This document shows positions 59,454-64,000 of a DNA stretch of 64,000 nt, in pieces. The DNA comes from Xenorhabdus stockiae. Lineage in GTDB: Bacteria > Pseudomonadota > Gammaproteobacteria > Enterobacterales > Enterobacteriaceae. The DNA lies in NCBI RefSeq assembly GCF_002632825.1, contig NZ_NJAJ01000010.1, forward strand, positions 81,046-145,045. Reading direction: 5' to 3'. Made by a program: the position numbers and the translations under genes. The notes under the pieces were generated by a model. That model did no database searches. It was not told the DNA's origin and was given only the letters and a program-made list of their open reading frames with translations. Every line of letters starts with the position of its first letter. Position 1 is the stretch's first letter.

Positions 59454-60541
59454 TATTTTTTTTCTCCATAATGCTTATTAATCCAAGATTGGTAGGTGCC
59501 ATTTTTGACATTTTTAACCCAAACTTGGTTGTCCAAATACCATTGGATGGTCTTAAGAATTCCACTTTCGAAAGTTTCTTGGGGCTGCCAATTTAATTCA
59601 TGGCTAATTTTACTAGCGTCAATAGCATAACGACGGTCATGACCAAGTCTATCAGTTACATATGTAATCTGTTCTTGATAGGAGCCTTGAAGTTTTGGTT
59701 TTAGTTCATCAAGGATTTTGCAAATGGTACGAACTACATCAATATTTTTCTTTTCGTTATGACCGCCAATATTGTAAGTTCCACCGATTTTCCCTGTAGT
59801 AATTACTGTGTGGAGTGCTCTGGCATGGTCTTCAACATACAACCAATCTCGAATCTGGTCTCCTTTGCCATAAATAGGCAATGGCTTTCCTTCTAATGCG
59901 TTCAGGATAACAAGGGGGATCAATTTTTCTGGAAAATGGTAAGGTCCATAATTGTTAGAGCAATTGGTTACAATTGTTGGTAATCCATAGGTCCTGTGCC
60001 AAGCCCTCACTAAATGATCACTAGATGCCTTTGAGGCTGAATATGGACTACTTGGAGCATAGGCCGTTTTTTCAGTAAACAAAGGAAGGACGGAATGTTC
60101 TGGAAACGCATCTGGATGAGGCAAATCACCATATACTTCATCAGTTGAAATATGGTGAAAAAGGAATGTATTCTTTTTGTTTTCGGGCAATTGTTGCCAA
60201 TAATTTCTGGTAGCCTCTAGAAGAGTATAAGTACCAATAATATTAGTTTCAATAAAATCACTAGGACCACTAATTGAACGATCTACATGGCTTTCTGCAG
60301 CCAGATGCATCACTGCATCAGGTTGGTGTTTTTCTAATATGTTATCAAGCACATTACGATCACAAATATCGGCTTTTTCGAAAGAATAACGTGGGCTATG
60401 GTCAATGTCTTTGAGAGATTCTAAATTGCCTGCATAAGTGAGTTTATCAACATTAATAACGCTATCATTAGTATGATTTATAATATGCCGAACCAATGCA
60501 GAGCCGATGAAACCAGCTCCACCAGTAACTAGAATTTTCAT
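59453..60541 (-). CDS. rmlB: dTDP-glucose 4,6-dehydratase
   Basis: A 362-residue SDR enzyme converting dTDP-glucose to the 4-keto-6-deoxy form. The NAD loop is [33 protein letters not shown] gives the catalytic Asp-Glu pair, and [15 protein letters not shown] the Tyr-x3-Lys. It is the first gene of the O-antigen operon, about 75 bp downstream of the JUMPstart element. rmlBDAC together predict L-rhamnose, or another 6-deoxy sugar from the shared intermediate, in the polysaccharide. Confidence 0.97.
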   Translation of the reverse strand: MKILVTGGAGFIGSALVRHIINHTNDSVINVDKLTYAGNLESLKDIDHSPRYSFEKADICDRNVLDNILEKHQPDAVMHLAAESHVDRSISGPSDFIETNIIGTYTLLEATRNYWQQLPENKKNTFLFHHISTDEVYGDLPHPDAFPEHSVLPLFTEKTAYAPSSPYSASKASSDHLVRAWHRTYGLPTIVTNCSNNYGPYHFPEKLIPLVILNALEGKPLPIYGKGDQIRDWLYVEDHARALHTVITTGKIGGTYNIGGHNEKKNIDVVRTICKILDELKPKLQGSYQEQITYVTDRLGHDRRYAIDASKISHELNWQPQETFESGILKTIQWYLDNQVWVKNVKNGTYQSWINKHYGEKK

Positions 60542-60615
60542 TTTTAATTTTTTCAGCTGATTTTAGGATTGATGCAGAATTTGGAAAGGAGTGTTTATAA
60601 AAGATATGTTTTATT

Positions 60616-60652
60616 AAAGCTACCGCCCTGGGTTATGGCTCCCAGAGTGCCT
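60616..60652 (-). promoter_or_regulatory. JUMPstart with ops element
   Basis: On the minus strand the sequence GGCACTCTGGGAGCC, then ACCCAGGGCGGTAGCTTT, follows the JUMPstart pattern ahead of enteric polysaccharide operons; GGCGGTAGCTTT (60616-60627) is the ops element, differing from the textbook GGCGGTAGCGTG at the end. In E. coli RfaH binds the ops-paused polymerase and prevents Rho termination in long operons. Here it lies between promoter and rmlB, as expected for a 19-kb operon. Confidence 0.88.
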
Positions 60653-60684
60653 ATTATTTAGGAATCGGTAAAGGCTATCTTGTT

Positions 60685-60712
60685 AATATAAAACAATTTT
60701 ATCTCTTAACAA
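60685..60712 (-). promoter_or_regulatory. candidate promoter of the O-antigen operon
   Basis: Leftward TTGTTA (-35, 60707-60712) and TATATT (-10, 60685-60690) with a 16-nt spacer lie about 33 bp before the JUMPstart element in a very AT-rich region between cpxA and rmlB. The exact start is inferred. Confidence 0.6.
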
Positions 60713-60844
60713 AAATAATCATACTAACAATTTGTGTTAAGCTGCGACGAGATTAGTCCCTCAACGCTTCAAGGTCAAGTATAATAACCTTTTTTCTTTA
60801 ATTATTACATGCTGTTATTAGCTATATTTTAGTCAGGTCACTAT

Positions 60845-62215
60845 CTATCTCCCATGCAACGGCAACCAAATCACTAACCTCAATCCACCTAAAGGGCTAT
60901 CCTCTGCCTTCACCCAGCCCCTATGTTGCTCTACCGCTGTCTCTACTATCGCCAGCCCTAAACCAGTTCCCCCTGACTCCCGATCCCTTGCTTCATCCGT
61001 ACGATAAAACGGTCGGAAGATATGTTCACGGTCTTCAGGGCTGACTCCAGGACCATCGTCATCAACGGTAATCGTCACTCCGTGATTATCGGCTTTAAAT
61101 GCAACAGCAATATGGCTTCTGGAGTAGCGGACGGCATTGCGGACGATGTTTTCTAGTGCACTACCGAGTACTGCCGGGTTACAGTAGATAACCCAAGGGC
61201 CGGGAGGTGAAACGATATCCAGCGTTTTGTGCATCTGTTCGACTTCAAATTTGGCATTTTCCAGTATGTCATTCCATATTTTGTTAGCCTTGATGTTTTC
61301 GCGCAGTAGTTCGTTTTTATGCTGGTTACGGGAAAGTACCAATAGGTCGTTAATCATGCTATCCAGTAACTGCGCTTCTGTTTCAATACGTTCCAGCTCT
61401 TTGCTTTCTCCGTGACGGCGGCGCAATAATGCTGTGGCGAGCTGTAAACGGGTAAGGGGAGTACGCAGTTCATGGGAAATGTCGGAGATGAGACGTTGCT
61501 GAGCAGTTACCATCCTTTCTAGTGCACTAATCATCTGGTTAAAGCTGCTGCCGGCTGCCAGAAATTCCTGTGGGCCTGATTCCAGTTCTGGGTGTTGTTT
61601 TAAATTACCTTTTGCTACCTGATCTGCTGCATTTTTTAGTTTACGTGCGGGTCTCGCCAAACTCCACGCCAGCCATAAGAGTAATGGCGCACTGATGAGC
61701 ATAGTTGCTGCTGGTAACAGAAGAGGACGATCAAACATCAGATTGATAAAGTCTGATTGTGGGCTGTTTGTCGGGCGAAGCAGGTAAAGGTGATAGTAAT
61801 CTTCACCATCTCGTATTGAAAATGGTCCCATTATTTCGACACGACCATATTTTTTCTTTTTAGGGTGGTCGGAGTTATCTGATTGCCCCATAAAATTGCG
61901 TACGAGTTGCGTATCGCGCTTCTCAGTACTGATAACGCGTCCTTCTCCGGTTGCGAGAAATAAGCGTTGATCCGGTGGCACCCATTTGACTATGGCGCGA
62001 TCCAGCCTTAGCCACCAGAACAGATCACTGGGGGGATGGCGGGTCAATTCTGCTTCAATATGTCTAGCTAACTGATTTCCCTGATGGTACTCACTATCTA
62101 ATAGCGGAGTTAATTGCCGGGAATCCAGCTTGGGCACCATCAGTGCCACCATCAGGACAAGTGCCAGTGTTAGCCAGAAGATTGCAAATATGCGCGCTGT
62201 TAAGCTATTAATCAT
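60845..62215 (-). CDS. cpxA: envelope stress sensor histidine kinase CpxA
   Basis: A 456-residue inner-membrane sensor with two transmembrane helices (about residues 8-28 and 165-185) around a periplasmic domain, then HAMP (ARPARKLKNAADQVAKGNLKQ), the phospho-acceptor SDISHELRTPLTRLQLATAL, and the ATPase domain (NIVRNAVRYS, VDDDGPGV, GGTGLGLAIV). It phosphorylates CpxR when exported proteins misfold. The start overlaps the cpxR stop by 4 nt. It is co-directional with the O-antigen operon downstream. Its partner inhibitor gene cpxP is broken here. Confidence 0.97.
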   Translation of the reverse strand: MINSLTARIFAIFWLTLALVLMVALMVPKLDSRQLTPLLDSEYHQGNQLARHIEAELTRHPPSDLFWWLRLDRAIVKWVPPDQRLFLATGEGRVISTEKRDTQLVRNFMGQSDNSDHPKKKKYGRVEIMGPFSIRDGEDYYHLYLLRPTNSPQSDFINLMFDRPLLLPAATMLISAPLLLWLAWSLARPARKLKNAADQVAKGNLKQHPELESGPQEFLAAGSSFNQMISALERMVTAQQRLISDISHELRTPLTRLQLATALLRRRHGESKELERIETEAQLLDSMINDLLVLSRNQHKNELLRENIKANKIWNDILENAKFEVEQMHKTLDIVSPPGPWVIYCNPAVLGSALENIVRNAVRYSRSHIAVAFKADNHGVTITVDDDGPGVSPEDREHIFRPFYRTDEARDRESGGTGLGLAIVETAVEQHRGWVKAEDSPLGGLRLVIWLPLHGR

Positions 62216-62904
62216 TTCTCTGAAACCATTAAGTATCCGCGCCCACGTAGTGTTTTGAACCAGGGTAATTCATCAGTCCGGTTAGGTAATTTACGTCGAA
62301 GGTTAGAAATATGCATATCTATGGCTCTGTCAAAAGGTGTTAGCCGTTTTCCTAATACTTCCTGACTCAAATGTTCACGAGAAACAACTTGCCCAAGATG
62401 TTGAGCTAACAAATAGAGAAGTGTGAATTCTGTACCGGTTAAATCCAGAATATAGCCGTCAAAACTGGCTTCCTGACGTCCGGGATTGAGTTGTAGCTTA
62501 TCGATTTCCAGTACAGGTGTGCTGTTGTCAGCTTGTTGTTCACTCCAGTTGGAACGACGTAAAATCGCGCGTATACGGGCTACCAGTTCGCGATCGTTAA
62601 ATGGCTTGGGTAAGTAATCATCTGCGCCCAGTTCCAGCCCCAGAACGCGATCTAGGTCGCTTCCTCTCGCTGTTAACATAATAACGGGAGTCTGATGATA
62701 TTGACGCAGCTCTTTCAGGGTCTCAATGCCATTTTTGCGCGGCATCATAATATCCAGTAGAAGAAGGTCAATTGAAGAGTCTATAAATTGTAATGCCTGT
62801 TCACCATCATGGGCGATAACCACATTGAACCCTTCCATCTCAAGTAGTTCTTTCAATAAAGCTGTCAGTTCGCGGTCATCATCAACTAATAATATCTTAT
62901 GCAT
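62212..62904 (-). CDS. cpxR: response regulator CpxR
   Basis: A 230-residue OmpR-class regulator: receiver domain with acidic pair VDDDRE, the phospho-acceptor in LLLDIMMPRKNG, VIMLTARG and PKPF, then a winged-helix DNA-binding domain ending FKTLRGRGYLMVS. It activates envelope-stress genes by binding GTAAA-N5-GTAAA; such a site lies 53 bp upstream at 62957-62971, so autoregulation is likely. ATGA overlap with cpxA. Confidence 0.97.
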   Translation of the reverse strand: MHKILLVDDDRELTALLKELLEMEGFNVVIAHDGEQALQFIDSSIDLLLLDIMMPRKNGIETLKELRQYHQTPVIMLTARGSDLDRVLGLELGADDYLPKPFNDRELVARIRAILRRSNWSEQQADNSTPVLEIDKLQLNPGRQEASFDGYILDLTGTEFTLLYLLAQHLGQVVSREHLSQEVLGKRLTPFDRAIDMHISNLRRKLPNRTDELPWFKTLRGRGYLMVSEK

Positions 62905-62956
62905 TCATTCTTCCTCCGAGAGCAAAATACGATAACAAATTTTGCTATTCCATGAC

Positions 62957-62971
62957 TTTACGTTCTTTTAC
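62957..62971 (-). promoter_or_regulatory. perfect CpxR box
   Basis: The minus strand reads GTAAA-AGAAC-GTAAA, an exact match to the CpxR consensus GTAAA-N5-GTAAA. It lies in the divergent region between cpxR and the cpxP pseudogene, as in E. coli, and should activate both directions. Confidence 0.88.
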
Positions 62972-63059
62972 ATGCTCTGACGCTAGTTTGCAGCCGTGGG
63001 GCTATATTACCCGCACTGAATCGAATAGTGCTATTCGATAAAGTGAGGAATCACCAAAA

Positions 63060-63544
63060 ATGCGTAAAATAGTAATGTTAGCTTTAGCGTCAATACCCGT
63101 TCTTGGAACGATGATGGCTCTAGCCGAAACTGTTGGGTACGTGTAACGACTCTGAGGTTGATTCATCGCTTTGTCTGCCATATGACAACAGTGATTCTGG
63201 CAACTTTCTGCGTAACTATAACTATAGTTGTGTCTTTGGGGGAATCACATTAACTGAAAAGCAGCGGTAAGTGATGTGGGTTCTGGTGAAAAAACGGTAT
63301 CTGTATGAGTAAGTAATAACGGATATGCAGATAGAAGATCAGAAGATATACGGCCTTTTGGTAGCAAAGAATTTTGATTAAGTTGCGATTAGAGCGCAGC
63401 TTGAAAAAACAGCAAGATATGATGTTGATATCGGTGCAGATGTTTGCGCGTATTCGCAATCAGATGTATCAAGTGATGACGCCTGAGCAAGAAAAACAGT
63501 TCCAGAGTGTTATCAGGCACGAACTACCCGGTATTTTGTACTGA
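63060..63544 (+). pseudogene. cpxP: decayed cpxP (Cpx pathway inhibitor)
   Basis: The start MRKIVMLALASIPVLGTMMALAE is a good signal peptide, but the frame stops after 28 codons. A frame-shifted continuation encodes GITLTEKQR, matching the LTEHQR motif of E. coli CpxP, then stops at a TAA where QQ is expected. Another fragment reads IEDQKIYGLLVAKNFD, a stop, then AIRAQLEKTAR; the last reads QMFARIRNQMYQVMTPEQEKQF, like CpxP's RNQMYRLLTPEQQ. At least two stops and one frameshift break the gene, so no complete inhibitor can be made. Position, divergent from cpxR across a CpxR box, confirms identity. Confidence 0.88.
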
Positions 63545-63615
63545 TGTTGTTATAAACATCCGTAAAGCGGCATCAACAACGATTTTCCTTGCCATAGACA
63601 CCATCCCTGTCTTTC

Positions 63616-63639
63616 AGCCCCGTTTCGGGGCTTTTTTTT
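63616..63639 (+). terminator. intrinsic terminator after the cpxP remnant
   Basis: AGCCCCG (63616-63622) pairs with CGGGGCT (63626-63632) around TTT, followed by eight T. It is intact although the gene before it is broken. Confidence 0.92.
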
Positions 63640-63661
63640 ATCTGCCCTTTAACATTAATTA

Positions 63662-64000
63662 ACCCCAATTCCGCTTAAGCTATTGCTGAAATATCTTCTT
63701 CTGAGTAGAAAATTTTCAGTGATGGCTTTTTCTCTTTAAGGCAGTAAGCAATCAATCCCGTTAAAATCGTTAACAAAAAACCGGTTATACTTCGGTGACG
63801 AGAATGTTCTAATTGAGAGCCGTTTTTTAATTGTCCATTAATCGTTTCAATGATAAAACGCTTTTTAAGCATAACCTGATCCCACTCAGCCAGTGCAAGC
63901 GCTTTCATGTTGCGGCGCTTTTTCGTGATAAAGGTGATATCCGTTTTAGCTAAATCATCCGCCAATTCCTGACTCAGATATCCTTTGTCGCCGTAAAGAG
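63662..64000 (-). mobile_element. IS982-family insertion sequence, one end
   Basis: The element enters at about 63662 (ACCCCAATTCCGC looks like the terminal inverted repeat, with ACC at the tip as in IS982 elements) and continues past the right edge. It contains the 3' part of a leftward transposase. The other end and any target duplication are outside the window, so its completeness is unknown. Confidence 0.8.
63675..64000 (-). CDS. IS982-family transposase, C-terminal part
   Basis: The visible 108 residues run in one open frame from the window edge: LYGDKGYLSQELADDL (the second DDE aspartate region), ITFITKKRRNMKA, and KKRFIIETINGQLKNGSQLEHSRHRS with the catalytic Glu, which is the IS982 signature, ending LKEKKPSLKIFYSEEDISAIA. 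The N-terminal part, with the first Asp, is outside the window. The visible part has no lesions. Confidence 0.85.
   Translation of the reverse strand, partial: LYGDKGYLSQELADDLAKTDITFITKKRRNMKALALAEWDQVMLKKRFIIETINGQLKNGSQLEHSRHRSITGFLLTILTGLIAYCLKEKKPSLKIFYSEEDISAIA

Noticed and set aside
63250..63459. Minus-strand 69-codon frame opposite the cpxP remnant
   Set aside because: It overlaps clear CpxP-like fragments on the other strand and has no family resemblance.

Overview
The window is a chromosomal segment of a gammaproteobacterium of the order Enterobacterales. It most likely belongs to the Morganellaceae, and a Xenorhabdus/Photorhabdus-type genome is my best guess. The reasons are near-canonical enterobacterial proteins (SlmA, Dut, CoaBC, SecB, CysE, EnvC, CpxRA), moderate to low GC, core-LPS loci attached to rpmBG-mutM-coaD and to hldD-kbl-tdh, and an O-antigen locus lodged between the cysE/secB block and cpxA, the site used by Proteus. 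The genus is inferred from layout and not proven.

Layout. At 1-5 kb there is an accessory stretch: the end of an unknown membrane protein, an Ail/Lom outer-membrane barrel, an acidic orphan protein, a CmlA-like drug exporter with its own leader peptide and attenuator hairpins, a LysR regulator and a PACE-family efflux pump. At 5-11.7 kb is housekeeping: yicC, rph-pyrE with its attenuator, slmA, dut-coaBC, radC, rpmBG. At 11.8-16.4 kb four glycosyltransferase genes are inserted between rpmG and mutM. At 17.3-23.2 kb a leftward core-LPS operon runs waaQ-wabG-wabH-like-waaA-waaE-coaD. At 23.4-29.7 kb are a deacetylase and an AT-rich cassette with a phosphoethanolamine transferase and GT9, GT8 and GT4 enzymes. 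At 29.7-41.5 kb is the conserved block waaC-waaF-hldD, kbl-tdh, yibQ-envC, yibN-secB-gpsA-cysE and trmL; gpmI and grxC, present at this place in E. coli, are absent.

From 60.6 down to 41.6 kb runs one long leftward O-antigen operon. It starts from a sigma70-like promoter and a JUMPstart/ops element (the RfaH recruitment site), and makes dTDP-L-rhamnose (rmlBDAC) and GDP-mannose (manC, manB). It encodes a HAD/nucleotidyltransferase/kinase trio of unknown product, the flippase Wzx, a WavE-like and a WbsX-like transferase, an acyltransferase, the polymerase Wzy, two GT4 transferases and the initiating phosphosugar transferase WbaP. Together with the core genes this forms a Wzx/Wzy-dependent lipopolysaccharide system. 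No waaL ligase or wzz chain-length regulator is seen here.

At 60.8-64 kb are cpxRA, a perfect CpxR box, a decayed cpxP pseudogene, and the end of an IS982-family insertion sequence that runs off the window.

The most noteworthy observations are the leader-peptide attenuator ahead of the CmlA-like exporter, a dispersed inverted-repeat element sitting in the same orientation just ahead of both slmA and cysE, the loss of cpxP beside an intact CpxR site, and the uncharacterised activation trio in the O-antigen locus. All calls come from reading the sequence and from memory of protein families. No database search was run.
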